The notes: generated by a model from the sequence alone, not told the origin. DNA of 37,914 bases from CAYTUI01 sp964441335 (GCA_964441335.1 CAYTUI010000011.1:1-37914); one strand, 5' to 3'; counted from the stretch's first letter, positions 1-7,178 are shown. Made by a program: numbers and translations.

Positions 1-1
1 T

Positions 2-274
2 ATGTGGATAATTCAAATTTGCTCAATAATTGCGATCTTCTTTACTGTCAGTTTTTTGATTCTACGTCTACTAAAACGTTTCGGCAGAATTGACATCGCG
101 GTCTATTTTATTCTACCAATCTTTATTTACTGTCTGGGCTTTGCTTTGCGTCTGAGCGGTAAAACCGAACTAATTGACCTTGGTTACTTTTTTACAGAAG
201 GAACTTATATAATAATTTACACAATATTTTCTCTGGCTATTTTGCTCGGGCAATTGAAATATTGGAAAAAATGA
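2..274 (+). CDS. Small hydrophobic membrane protein, possibly 5' truncated
   Basis: A 90-residue hydrophobic protein with about three membrane segments: residues ~3-22 (start to LILRLL), ~33-50 and ~65-85, ending in a basic KYWKK tail. The ATG is the second base of the window, so no ribosome site or promoter can be seen and the true start may lie further upstream. The codon use is AT-rich like the core genes. The stop codon is followed almost at once by a strong hairpin shared with the opposing TonB gene. No family is recognised and no function is proposed. Confidence 0.55.
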   Translation: MWIIQICSIIAIFFTVSFLILRLLKRFGRIDIAVYFILPIFIYCLGFALRLSGKTELIDLGYFFTEGTYIIIYTIFSLAILLGQLKYWKK

Positions 275-276
275 AA

Positions 277-327
277 GCCCCGTCTCACTCATCAATCAGC
301 CAATAGCTGACGAGAGTAAAACGGGGC
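277..327. terminator. Bidirectional rho-independent terminator
   Basis: GCCCCGT at 277-283 pairs with ACGGGGC at 321-327, and flanking bases extend the stem imperfectly. Read on the minus strand the stem is followed by TTTCATTTTTT, so it should end the minus-strand TonB cluster; it also lies 3 bases after the plus-strand gene. Confidence 0.8.
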
Positions 328-361
328 GCAGTGATTTTCACGGCTTCTAGCCCGAGTCGGA

Positions 362-733
362 CTAGTAACCCGAGAAGAATATTGAGGTTTCATACCTGGC
401 GTTGACGGTGCGTCCGTCCTTCTTGGCGGGTATGAATCGCCACTCCTTTGCCAGCTTGACGGAAATTTTGTCCTCGTCCTTGCTGGCATCAGAGCTTATC
501 ACCTTCGCAGTGAGAACCTGACCTTTCTTTCCGACGATCATCCGAACCCGCACACTGTGAGTAGTCATAGATATGCCGTCAACATCAGCCGAAACGCCCG
601 GTTGCACCTTGTGGATCGGCTGAGGCGCCTGGTCGTAGTCCGTCACTACGCGAGCTGGCCACACGAAGATCATGAAAGCAACAATGGCCAGAACGCCAAG
701 CAACGCCATCAGTCTGGGTCGCATGTTTTTCAT
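362..733 (-). CDS. Mini TonB-like protein (TonB C-terminal domain), copy 1
   Basis: A 123-residue protein: one N-terminal membrane anchor (about residues 8-25, MALLGVLAIVAFMIFVW), then a TonB C-terminal-type domain with VRVRMIVGKKGQVLTAKVIS, a conserved DASKDEDK turn and EWRFIPAKKDG before the final beta strand. TonB normally carries proton-motive energy to outer-membrane receptors, but the usual long Pro-rich spacer is missing and no receptor, ExbB or ExbD is visible. The start is the ATG at 733, preceded by AAAGGGG; an in-frame ORF extends further upstream without a ribosome site. It is a close paralogue of the gene at 1197-1589 (both share VVTDYDQAPQPI), and even the leader and trailer sequences match, so this is a tandem duplication. 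The family is well supported; the role in a presumably monoderm cell is unknown. Confidence 0.75.
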   Translation of the reverse strand: MKNMRPRLMALLGVLAIVAFMIFVWPARVVTDYDQAPQPIHKVQPGVSADVDGISMTTHSVRVRMIVGKKGQVLTAKVISSDASKDEDKISVKLAKEWRFIPAKKDGRTVNARYETSIFFSGY

Positions 734-805
734 GTTCCTACCCCTTTCGTCTGCCGAGGACTGATTTTTCAATCTTATCCCAGGCACACATCTTAACGTC
801 TAGAG

Positions 806-1087
806 TCAGTCGCTCACAGCTTGAGCATCAACGACTTGAAGTACAGGTAGCGGACCGATTTCGTCAATCCCACCGTGGGCAGGCTCCCTACCCACAACCC
901 GCAAAGGCTCTCCCTGCTCATCAAACACCATCACACGCGTTCGATCAATCAGTGTGCCATCTGGCAACCGTATCACGCCCGGTTGGCCATTGAGCATCTT
1001 GCGATCAACGACGTATTTCTTGGACTTCCAGTATAACTCTGCTGTCTTGTCGCGTCTTGCACGCGATTTGCCTGTTACGCGTCCCAT
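806..1087 (-). CDS. Hypothetical small basic protein between the TonB copies
   Basis: A 93-residue soluble protein, basic at the N terminus (GRVTGKSRARRDKTAELYW) and acidic at the C terminus. The core has LPDGTLIDRTRVMVFDEQGEP, which looks like short beta strands. The ATG has a strong AAAGGAG site 6 bases upstream. The leader CGAAAGGAG plus the sequence before it resembles the leaders of both TonB genes, so the duplicated block probably included this leader. It probably belongs to the minus-strand cluster 2741-362. I do not recognise the family. Confidence 0.6.
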   Translation of the reverse strand: MGRVTGKSRARRDKTAELYWKSKKYVVDRKMLNGQPGVIRLPDGTLIDRTRVMVFDEQGEPLRVVGREPAHGGIDEIGPLPVLQVVDAQAVSD

Positions 1088-1196
1088 CGGTTGCTCCTTT
1101 CGTCTGCCTAGGACTGACTTTCAGGTCATGCCTGGCAGTTGACTTGTGGAATTCGGGACACATCAGAATCTTCACAACTTCTAGAACCAGGTCTGG

Positions 1197-1589
1197 CTAG
1201 TAAGCCGAGAAACGGAACGGTATCACGAACTTGACATTGACGGCATGTCCATCCTTCTTGGCGGGTATGAATCGCCAATTTCCAGCCGCCTTAAGAGCGG
1301 CTTTCTCCATCTCCTTTGTAGCGTCAGACTCCAGCACTCTGGCGTTGAAAGCATGACCTTTCTTGCCGACGATCACCTGCACCCGCACGAAGTATAGTCC
1401 CCCATAATTATCATCAGAACTCGCAGTAAGCGCGGGGGATACCGTGCAATAAGCAGGAACCTCTTTTCTGATCGGCTGTGGCGCCTGATCATAGTCAGTC
1501 ACCACACGCTGAAAGATTGCGGCGTACGCGATAGACAGAATCAATACTGCGGAAACCAGAACCATCAATCTTTGCACCCACTTTCTCAC
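1197..1589 (-). CDS. Mini TonB-like protein, copy 2
   Basis: A 130-residue paralogue of the protein at 362-733: N-terminal anchor (LMVLVSAVLILSIAYAAIF), the shared VVTDYDQAPQPI linker, then a TonB C-terminal-type domain (VRVQVIVGKKGHAFNARVLE, DATKEMEKAALKAAGNWRF, IPAKKDG). I chose the GTG at 1589 because AAAGGAG lies about 7 bases before it; a TTG further upstream would overlap this site. The spacer after the anchor is longer than in copy 1 and contains a Cys and a Ser-rich stretch (CTVSPALTASSDDNYGG). The divergence of the spacer with a conserved domain suggests an old duplication under selection rather than a fresh copy. Confidence 0.75.
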   Translation of the reverse strand: MRKWVQRLMVLVSAVLILSIAYAAIFQRVVTDYDQAPQPIRKEVPAYCTVSPALTASSDDNYGGLYFVRVQVIVGKKGHAFNARVLESDATKEMEKAALKAAGNWRFIPAKKDGHAVNVKFVIPFRFSAY

Positions 1590-1667
1590 GTTCCTGCTCC
1601 TTTCATCTGCCAAGTGAAATAACCTCTCAAATCAGCTGGCAGTGGACCTTTGGAATGTACTCCTGAA

Positions 1668-1979
1668 TCAGGCACCGCGACTGAAGAAGCCGTGCTCCCC
1701 CAGATGTGAGCCCATGTGAGCTTTGCATAAGATCCTGTTGCAGTAAGGACATCTACCGAAGAACAGTTGGTCAAAGTCCTTCTGCGAACAGAAAGCAGGT
1801 CTGAAAGCATCAAAAGGAGACTTGGCCTGCTCCCTAAGATGCACTGCCAGATTCATGACAAACCGAGACACCTCGGTACTACTAGCCTTGGCAGCCAGTT
1901 GCTCCAAGGTATCCGCTAATTGCAGGTCTGTCATGTTTTTCTTCTCTGGCTTGGGATCTTCAGGTTCAATCAGACTCAT
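1668..1979 (-). CDS. Small protein with C-terminal zinc-finger-like motif
   Basis: A 103-residue protein starting at the ATG at 1979, which has AGGAGG 7 bases upstream. The middle is helical (LADTLEQLAAKAS..., VMNLAVHLREQAK). The C terminus has CPYCNRILCKAHMGSHLGEH, a CxxC followed by spaced His residues that could bind zinc. The start overlaps the 3' end of the neighbouring gene (stop at 1966) by 14 bases, indicating co-transcription and probably translational coupling. Function unknown; a nucleic-acid or protein-binding zinc finger is a guess. Confidence 0.6.
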   Translation of the reverse strand: MSLIEPEDPKPEKKNMTDLQLADTLEQLAAKASSTEVSRFVMNLAVHLREQAKSPFDAFRPAFCSQKDFDQLFFGRCPYCNRILCKAHMGSHLGEHGFFSRGA

Positions 1980-2271
1980 GGTGGACCTCCTTGGTTCCTG
2001 TGATAGCGTTTTGCTGTGACCTCTTCTTTGCCCGGCGGGATAGCCAGACCTCAATGGTCTTGTAGATGGCCACGAGAACCGCCGCAGTAAGCAGCCAAAG
2101 ACCAGCGTGCGGCCAAAGCTCTGGAAAACTCCTGATCTGTCCTCTAGAGAATGGCAACCCTATTAGCCTAACGTACGTAAACGCGAGAGCAAGAATAAGC
2201 CAGCATTCCCTGACATGATGCCAGATGCGGTTCATACTCGCCCGATCCGCCTCTTCGTTCAGCGGGAACAT
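1966..2271 (-). CDS. Small two-helix membrane protein
   Basis: A 101-residue protein with two hydrophobic stretches (WLILALAFTYVRLIGLPF and AGLWLLTAAVLVAIYKTIEVW) and a basic, Gln/Lys-rich cytoplasmic tail ending in HHESD. The ATG at 2271 has GGAGGG 5 bases upstream; an upstream in-frame extension has no such site and overlaps the 33-residue gene at 2286-2387. It overlaps the downstream zinc-finger gene by 14 bases. No family recognised. Confidence 0.6.
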   Translation of the reverse strand: MFPLNEEADRASMNRIWHHVRECWLILALAFTYVRLIGLPFSRGQIRSFPELWPHAGLWLLTAAVLVAIYKTIEVWLSRRAKKRSQQNAITGTKEVHHESD

Positions 2272-2285
2272 GTAACCCTCCTTAC

Positions 2286-2387
2286 TTACGGTTGACGGTA
2301 TAGGAACCAGAGACCAACCACGACAAGTGCGCAGACAATGCCCACCTGGATCCCGACACCCAACCAAGGCAACCAGTTACGGAGCAT
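2286..2387 (-). CDS. 33-residue single-pass membrane peptide
   Basis: A very short ORF starting at the ATG at 2387 behind AGGAGGG (spacing 5). The product begins MLRNWLPWLG and continues as one hydrophobic helix (VGIQVGIVCALVVVGLWFLY), ending RQP. The stop lies 14 bases before the start of the next gene, and each gene has its own ribosome site. The combination of a perfect ribosome site, one clean membrane helix and tight spacing supports a real gene, although its role is unknown. Confidence 0.55.
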   Translation of the reverse strand: MLRNWLPWLGVGIQVGIVCALVVVGLWFLYRQP

Positions 2388-2529
2388 GTGACCCTCCTGA
2401 CTTAATCATGCCTTAAGCATGACCGGATTGTGTCTTAGACAGAAAGAAGACGCAGTGACGCAATATTTACAAATGGTAAGAACAAAAAATATTTTATTAC
2501 CTTACCATTCTGGAAAAGAATGGTTAAAG

Positions 2530-2573
2530 AAAAAATATTCTTAGGGGGCGAGGGAAGAGGCGGTCCTTCCCTC
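2530..2573 (-). terminator. Rho-independent terminator after the zinc-ribbon gene
   Basis: On the minus strand GAGGGAAG (2573-2566) pairs with CTTCCCTC (2557-2550), followed by ATATTTTTTC. It ends the transcript of the gene at 2586-2741, so the genes below 2400 need another promoter; none was clear. Between 2388 and 2530 I see only a further imperfect hairpin (AATGGTAAG / CTTACCATT) and a small CATGC-TTAAG-GCATG stem. Confidence 0.7.
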
Positions 2574-2585
2574 CTTCTGGGTAGT

Positions 2586-2741
2586 TCACATCGCCGAGAA
2601 CCGTGTATTGCACTTTGGGCAAAACTGTTGTGCCACAAAATGATGATGTCCTCGATCCTCGGTTACGATTCCGAAGCCAAGACAGTTCGGACATCGGCCA
2701 ACCATTACTACGAGAAACCAACGCTTGAGTCGCTGCCACAT
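2586..2741 (-). CDS. 51-residue zinc-ribbon-like protein
   Basis: The ATG at 2741 follows AAGGAGG with 9 bases spacing. The protein starts with MWQRLKRWFLVVMVG, an amphipathic or weakly hydrophobic helix, then has CPNCLGFGIV and, after a His-rich stretch (DRGHHHFVAQ), CPKC. Two CPxC knuckles about 20 residues apart form a typical zinc ribbon. An in-frame extension upstream to 2819 has no ribosome site. It has its own promoter and terminator, so it is monocistronic. Confidence 0.6.
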   Translation of the reverse strand: MWQRLKRWFLVVMVGRCPNCLGFGIVTEDRGHHHFVAQQFCPKCNTRFSAM

Positions 2742-2806
2742 ATACGCCACCTCCTTGTTCAGTGACCACCCCCTAAGAATACTTACAGTAAATGAACCAA
2801 TAAAGC

Positions 2807-2835
2807 ATCTTAGTACCAAAGATTATTCGTGTCAA
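2807..2835 (-). promoter_or_regulatory. Sigma70-type promoter for the zinc-ribbon gene
   Basis: On the minus strand a perfect -35 TTGACA (2835-2830), a 17-base spacer and -10 TAAGAT (2812-2807), about 65 bases before the start codon at 2741. Confidence 0.75.
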
Positions 2836-2902
2836 TAATGAACAATTTAACCAACCAACAATCATATTCACAGTCTCATCTGTTCTGGAATTATCGAAAA
2901 AA

Positions 2903-3640
2903 TTAGCTGCTTATTTGGTTTAAATGTAAATCTTTTTTCCAACCTACTGTTCCTAAAAATAAATTGCCCGGACAAGTGGTTGACGGCTTAATTTCTCTGT
3001 GACCAAGTACATTACAATTTGGATATTTAATAATAATTTCCTTGGCTGTTTGTAGTGCCTTAGCAGTAGGACGGGCTTCTTTTAAATCATCAAGAAAACA
3101 GATCGCCACACTTCTGCGGTTATATTCCCACTTGCCGCTATGCCAGCCTATTTGGTTGTCCTGCAAAATATGTTCAAAAGAACCGTCCGACCTAATCAGG
3201 TAATGATAAGCAATAAATGTTGGCCGATTTTTACAAAAATGATTTGACCATAAAGGCTGACCAAATACATCCTCTTCTTTTTTACTATATTCCAATGTGT
3301 ATAATCGGATTAACCCTAAGGCATCAATAGCGATAATCGGAGTGTCTGCTGGCGTACTTGAATGATGTATAACAACCGTATCTATGGGCAAACGTTCCTC
3401 ATCCCAATTTCTCCCGGAATCGCCAAGAGCAATCTGACCGGCTTCTAAAAGTTCAGAAACCATTGTTACAAATTCCTTTCTTTTTTCCAACCATTCTGAC
3501 GATTTGTTTTCCCTCCGGCCGTCGTAGTCGTAAAAATAAGTCTTAAGTTCAGGTTGTATCTTTAAATACCATTGAGGATCGGAAAAAATACTTAAGTATT
3601 TGACGGGATTGATGTATTTATACGCTTGTTTGAATTCCAC
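2903..3640 (-). CDS. N-acetylmuramoyl-L-alanine amidase family protein (Amidase_2/PGRP fold)
   Basis: A 245-residue protein. Residues ~85-235 form an Amidase_2/PGRP-type zinc amidase domain: VVIHHSST (zinc His), FIAYHYLIRSDG, IGWHSGKWEYNRRSVAICF and NVLGHREIKPSTTCPG, giving the expected His, His and Cys ligands. The family cleaves the amide between MurNAc and the stem peptide of peptidoglycan. There is no signal peptide; the first ~80 residues are charged and of unknown role. The start is a GTG with no ribosome site; TATTTT lies 6 bases upstream, which fits leaderless transcription. The gene follows the 203-residue protein by 21 bases. It may be a lytic or immunity-type enzyme of phage or mobile origin, but that is inference. 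Confidence 0.8.
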   Translation of the reverse strand: MEFKQAYKYINPVKYLSIFSDPQWYLKIQPELKTYFYDYDGRRENKSSEWLEKRKEFVTMVSELLEAGQIALGDSGRNWDEERLPIDTVVIHHSSTPADTPIIAIDALGLIRLYTLEYSKKEEDVFGQPLWSNHFCKNRPTFIAYHYLIRSDGSFEHILQDNQIGWHSGKWEYNRRSVAICFLDDLKEARPTAKALQTAKEIIIKYPNCNVLGHREIKPSTTCPGNLFLGTVGWKKDLHLNQISS

Positions 3641-3661
3641 GGTTGCAAAATAATTGAATTA

Positions 3662-4273
3662 TTATTTTAAACTTAAAGTTGGCTCTACCACCTCTCTAGC
3701 CAGATCACAACCAGTAGGTCCTGACGCATCAGAACATGAGTTTATAAAAAGCAGCCACTTACTGTTAAGCATTACCGGATAGGCGTCTCCACCCGCGCCG
3801 CATATATTAAAATCATCTATAAATTCATTTAAAGACGGATACCCTATTTTATTTTCTATCAGTGTAACCGTGAAGGCATTAGGACCTTGGTTTAAATCAA
3901 TGTAGGTAGCACCCGTATAGTTAAAGTTATAAGTAATTTTTTTTGCCCCGCTAAGTTTGGTAACAAGATTATTAAAATAGCCTGGTTCTATTTGATAATC
4001 ACAATTCTTAGCCGTTAATTCAAGTTGATCCGCGGTGTAATCAAATGACCCGACGCTGGTCATAACTTGAGCGGAGACGCCTGATAGAGAATAACTAATT
4101 GGTTCAACTGATTCAAATATGGCATCCGTAACTGGTTTCTCAATAAACGCGTTATCTACTGCCTTTCTCTTTGGTAGATTTTCTTGCCAGATATAAAATC
4201 CTTCACCAACAATAACAACTAGCAGAATGGCTGCAAGAGCGACAAGGCTTAAATTAGTTGATTTTTGTTTCAT
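3662..4273 (-). CDS. Membrane-anchored hypothetical protein
   Basis: A 203-residue protein with an N-terminal membrane anchor (LSLVALAAILLVVIVGEGFYIW) and an extracytoplasmic domain of alternating beta strands with five Cys; three are near the end (INSCSDASGPTGCDLARE). TAATAT lies 5 bases upstream of the ATG, so the mRNA is probably leaderless. It sits 21 bases upstream of the amidase and is likely co-transcribed. The sequence resembles other anchored orphan proteins of CPR genomes, but I do not recognise a named family. Confidence 0.6.
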   Translation of the reverse strand: MKQKSTNLSLVALAAILLVVIVGEGFYIWQENLPKRKAVDNAFIEKPVTDAIFESVEPISYSLSGVSAQVMTSVGSFDYTADQLELTAKNCDYQIEPGYFNNLVTKLSGAKKITYNFNYTGATYIDLNQGPNAFTVTLIENKIGYPSLNEFIDDFNICGAGGDAYPVMLNSKWLLFINSCSDASGPTGCDLAREVVEPTLSLK

Positions 4274-4314
4274 AGACTATATTAATAATTACCAGCTCCA
4301 CCTACGTGACAATC

Positions 4315-5064
4315 TCAATTCCAAATGCGTTTACTATTTTTTTGTTCTTTAGCTTTAAGTGCGGTAAATAAATCAACCTCATAAATATTAGCTAAATCAA
4401 GTAGATATATAAAGACGTCTGCCAGCTCATCTTCCAATATATCGTACTTATCTTTCTTTGCCGTATCAATTTTAAGACCGGATAATTTTCTTACGGCCCT
4501 AGCCAGCTCACCAACCTCCTCAGTCATCAATAGCATAATATCTTTTGGCTGTTCATCTGAAAACCCTCTCATTATAACCATTTCACTTATGTAACTCTGG
4601 AGACTTTTTAAAGATGAGCGGTCATTAATATGAGTTAATATATTATTTGATCGTTCATTCAATTTATCTCTTATATCCGCTGGTGTGGCAACTTCAGTAT
4701 AAAAGTTTTGTAAAGTTATATCTGTCGGTTTTTCTTTAACATAGATTGGCTTACACAAGGCATGTGCCCAACCCATTTCCATTGCGGTTGATAAACCTAT
4801 ATATCCCTCCGGATTATAAATATACAAAGCGTCTGCCTCCTCTATGGCGTCAAGGTGTCTCTGCTCTAAAACTTTTGGATCTTTTGGTAAGTCTGATATT
4901 AAAAAAACAAATTCATCGCTAGAATTTTTTGTTTTTGCTGATTGAGGCGACAGGACATCTATTCCAAGTTGCTGAAACTCAATAATAAGCTGGCCTATCT
5001 CCGGTAAATATTTCCTAAATGAGCCCGATATTACAATAGATGGGGTTGTGGATCTATTTAACAT
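4315..5064 (-). CDS. Nucleoside 2-deoxyribosyltransferase-like / MazG-like fusion
   Basis: A 249-residue two-domain protein. Residues ~8-125 look like a nucleoside 2-deoxyribosyltransferase/DUF4406-type Rossmann-like domain: IVISGSFRKYLPEIGQLI, then EEADALYIYNPEGYIGLSTAMEMGWAHA, with the conserved Glu-containing helix of this family. Residues ~160-245 look like a MazG/all-alpha NTP pyrophosphohydrolase: LLMTEEVGELARAVRKL supplies the EExxE metal site, and ELADVFIYLLDLAN the second acidic helix. Together they suggest a nucleotide-pool cleaning enzyme, one domain acting on a modified nucleoside and the other on the triphosphate. The fusion is inferred from one uninterrupted frame. No clear ribosome site precedes the ATG. 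The assignment of the second domain is firmer than the first. Confidence 0.7.
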   Translation of the reverse strand: MLNRSTTPSIVISGSFRKYLPEIGQLIIEFQQLGIDVLSPQSAKTKNSSDEFVFLISDLPKDPKVLEQRHLDAIEEADALYIYNPEGYIGLSTAMEMGWAHALCKPIYVKEKPTDITLQNFYTEVATPADIRDKLNERSNNILTHINDRSSLKSLQSYISEMVIMRGFSDEQPKDIMLLMTEEVGELARAVRKLSGLKIDTAKKDKYDILEDELADVFIYLLDLANIYEVDLFTALKAKEQKNSKRIWN

Positions 5065-5198
5065 TATGATGCTTTAGAATAATTAGGTATCAAACGTTAC
5101 AAATAAGCCTAGCAAGGCTAGTTTAACATAACCAATATAAGCTGACAATTTGAATAAAATAGGAATATTTGACGTTATTCTTGCTTAATTATTGTCAG

Positions 5199-5207
5199 TG
5201 ATATAAG
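5199..5207 (+). promoter_or_regulatory. Candidate extended -10 promoter
   Basis: TG-A-TATAAG lies about 45 bases before the gene at 5249, with no clear -35 at proper spacing. The region 5065-5248 otherwise holds only a small AGCCT-AGCA-AGGCT hairpin and AT-rich DNA. Confidence 0.4.
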
Positions 5208-5248
5208 TTATATATGGTTATTTGTACCTACCATGAAGGGAGACAGCT

Positions 5249-5587
5249 ATGGGCGGATATGTTGGCTCGCGCGTGCAGTCCGAGGTGTTGATAGGAGAAG
5301 AGGTTGAGCTACTCACAGACGTGACAAGGCCGGATGGCTCTGGTCAGATTCCCCAAGGTTCAAAGGGAACAGTTTCGGCGTTACCCCGAGGCCTAATTGT
5401 CTCATTAGACACAGGTGGAGAAATGCACAAATGCGAAGCTGAACAGTGTTGTATCCAAGCATCAGCTACCGTGGTTTTCCCAGAGCTCGGTGGACTTGCT
5501 GCGGACATATCTCTGCGACGACTGAAGTTCCTCAAGTACGATTGGAGTCGTATCAGCGCGGAGACGGAACAAGACGACTGGCCCTGA
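5249..5587 (+). CDS. Hypothetical small soluble protein
   Basis: A 112-residue protein with GGGAG 8 bases before the ATG. The first half is rich in short beta strands (EEVELLTDVTRPDG, GSKGTVSALPRGLIVSLDTG), reminiscent of SH3/KOW-like barrels, and contains a CEAEQCC cluster around residue 60. Base composition is GC-richer than the core genes. No terminator separates it from the gene at 5681, so the two are probably co-transcribed. No family recognised. Confidence 0.55.
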   Translation: MGGYVGSRVQSEVLIGEEVELLTDVTRPDGSGQIPQGSKGTVSALPRGLIVSLDTGGEMHKCEAEQCCIQASATVVFPELGGLAADISLRRLKFLKYDWSRISAETEQDDWP

Positions 5588-5680
5588 TTTGTCGTAACTC
5601 GTCTCACGTATCATCTGTGCCTTTCAAAGAGCTGATAACCCGCTACGCTGTAAACACAAAGACAAAGGGAGGGTAATGTC

Positions 5681-5998
5681 ATGGATACTCTGATCAAGGC
5701 AGGTATATGTCTGCTCGGAGCTATAGTCATGTTCGGCGGGCTATATCTATGGGAGAAACTCTATAGGTCAACACCATCAAGCTTTCTTTTTGAAGCCATT
5801 CTCGGTTCATTGGCTGAGGCGCTCTGTTGCGTGGCCACAGCCACCGGCTTCGGAGGGATTCTGGTGGGTTTCGGACTTCGCCGAGACTTCGCTATTGATC
5901 TTTTTACTTTCTTCTCTGGTCTATGCGTCGTAGTCTTTCTCTACGACCGCATTGATCGCATCTACCTTCAAAAACCCAAACACAGCACCTCACCGTGA
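5681..5998 (+). CDS. Small three-helix membrane protein
   Basis: A 105-residue protein with three hydrophobic segments: IKAGICLLGAIVMFGGLYLW, AEALCCVATATGFGGILVGF and the region around LFTFFSGLCVVVFLYD. The ATG has a strong GGGAGGG site 7 bases upstream. It follows the 112-residue gene without a terminator and is itself followed by a good hairpin terminator, so the two probably form a small operon. Function unknown. Confidence 0.6.
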   Translation: MDTLIKAGICLLGAIVMFGGLYLWEKLYRSTPSSFLFEAILGSLAEALCCVATATGFGGILVGFGLRRDFAIDLFTFFSGLCVVVFLYDRIDRIYLQKPKHSTSP

Positions 5999-6013
5999 AG
6001 CGAATCTTTCGGG

Positions 6014-6055
6014 GGCCTCCACTACCAATGTGGGGGCCTATTCATTTTTCAGATA
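6014..6055 (+). terminator. Rho-independent terminator
   Basis: GGCCTCCAC (6014-6022) pairs with GTGGGGGCC (6030-6038) across a 7-base loop and is followed by TATTCATTTTTC. It ends the transcript of the two small genes at 5249-5998. Confidence 0.8.
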
Positions 6056-6097
6056 AACACTAACGTATGCTAGAGTAATGCGTTTAAAGGCGTAACC

Positions 6098-6138
6098 TTT
6101 ACAGGCATCGCAATTCATGATTATGTTACAGGTGTAAC
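6098..6138 (+). promoter_or_regulatory. Candidate promoter overlapped by a perfect palindrome
   Basis: TTTACA (6098-6103), a 17-base spacer and TTATGT (6121-6126). The perfect inverted repeat GTTACA-GG-TGTAAC (6125-6138) overlaps the -10 and the expected start site, so it could be an operator for the gene at 6174. No regulator gene is adjacent. Confidence 0.45.
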
Positions 6139-6173
6139 AGGTAAGTTCTTTCTCAAAACAGGGGGGCGTAAGA

Positions 6174-6665
6174 ATGAAAGGCATGATAGTGTACTCATTC
6201 GGCTGGCGCCGAAAAGGACACAGTCCGTGCAATATTCGTCTGGCTATGGCGGCTAAGGGAATCGTTGAAGCACAAACAGAGCCTGTGCTGGTCATAGCCC
6301 AACGTTCAACGGCTTCAATTCTGAAAGAACTGGGCATTAAATGTTGTTCCGTTCAAAAACACTCTGGCTATGAAGGTTCAGAAGAGGTAACGCGACAGGC
6401 GACAGAGCTTTTCCGAGAACTTAACATCACAGAAGTAATTCCGCTGGCCCAGCCGATATTTCAACTGCACAAATGCCTCCTTCTGACTCGAAGAGAGGGA
6501 TTCAAAACCGCATCCTTCTGGCAACTGGCCAAGATGATAGGTTGGATCGGATTTGACAAACTTTCCGTCCAACCGGCGACACAAGATTTTTTCAGGCTAG
6601 TGTTCTACACTATTCGACAAATATTATTCGGCTACAGGCCGTCGCCAGAGTTGTCAGAACCATGA
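6174..6665 (+). CDS. DUF218/YdcF-like protein (tentative)
   Basis: A 163-residue protein. It begins with a GWRRKGHSPCNIRLAMAAK stretch, an alternating hydrophobic strand (EPVLVIAQRS), an Asn/Glu-rich helix start (YEGSEEVTRQATELFRELNI) and a strand-turn-helix (TEVIPLAQPIFQLHKCLLL) with the layout of DUF218 proteins (SanA/YdcF), where a strand is followed by a conserved His and Arg. The expected TxP-H-R residues are only partly matched. The ATG has an unusual AGGGGGG ribosome site in a leader (AAACAGGGGGGCGTA) that also precedes the gene at 8191. A terminator follows. The family call is uncertain. Confidence 0.45.
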   Translation: MKGMIVYSFGWRRKGHSPCNIRLAMAAKGIVEAQTEPVLVIAQRSTASILKELGIKCCSVQKHSGYEGSEEVTRQATELFRELNITEVIPLAQPIFQLHKCLLLTRREGFKTASFWQLAKMIGWIGFDKLSVQPATQDFFRLVFYTIRQILFGYRPSPELSEP

Positions 6666-6684
6666 AGTTGACACTCTTAGGCAA

Positions 6685-6725
6685 ACCCCGCGCAGAAAGC
6701 TTCGCGCTCTATCGCGGGGTTTTCT
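6685..6725 (+). terminator. Rho-independent terminator
   Basis: CCCCGCG and CGCGGGG form a stem, capped by an internal GCG-rich hairpin, and are followed by TTTTCTG. It ends the gene at 6174-6665. Confidence 0.8.
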
Positions 6726-6805
6726 GTTTAATTAGAAACCATCAAGTAATTAAGCCGGGGCAGTATTATTTAGAACTTTACAGATCTCACACCAACCGAG
6801 AAATA

Positions 6806-6834
6806 TTGACAATCATAAGGGTATAGTGTATATT
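6806..6834 (+). promoter_or_regulatory. Sigma70-type promoter
   Basis: TTGACA (6806-6811), a 17-base spacer and TATATT (6829-6834). The start of the gene at 6885 lies 50 bases downstream. The preceding GAAATATTGACA is identical in the promoter at 8349. Confidence 0.8.
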
Positions 6835-6884
6835 CGTTTGTCACCCCATAGTTTTCCAATGGAACGACGAAAGGAGGCAAGATC

Positions 6885-7178
6885 GTGACTCGAGCAAAGT
6901 CCAGCACCAACCCGCTGTCCCATCACAAGGTGACAGTCATCGTTGAATACGGTGGTCACTACGATAAGGATGTGTTGGGAGCGCTTCAGAAGATAGCGGC
7001 GAAGCACCAGGTGGATTTTCGAGGGGACGCATCAGGCTTTGATGCGTCAATGGGTACAGTCTACCAAACCAGCCAGTGGCGTTTCGTTGGCGAGTACCCC
7101 AAGATCATGTCCTTCATGCGAGACGCCTACGGTCGCCGTAGTCTTGGAGGCGTGCCCTGGTTGGCAGGACAGCACTGA
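6885..7178 (+). CDS. Hypothetical small soluble protein
   Basis: A 97-residue protein starting at GTG behind AAAGGAGG (spacing 7). It has a strand-helix unit (KVTVIVEYGG then DVLGALQKIAAKHQV) and a second similar unit around RFVGEYPKIMSFMRDAYG, a pattern of a small ferredoxin-like alpha/beta fold. No terminator precedes the next gene at 7261, so the two are probably co-transcribed from the promoter at 6806. No family recognised. Confidence 0.6.
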   Translation: MTRAKSSTNPLSHHKVTVIVEYGGHYDKDVLGALQKIAAKHQVDFRGDASGFDASMGTVYQTSQWRFVGEYPKIMSFMRDAYGRRSLGGVPWLAGQH

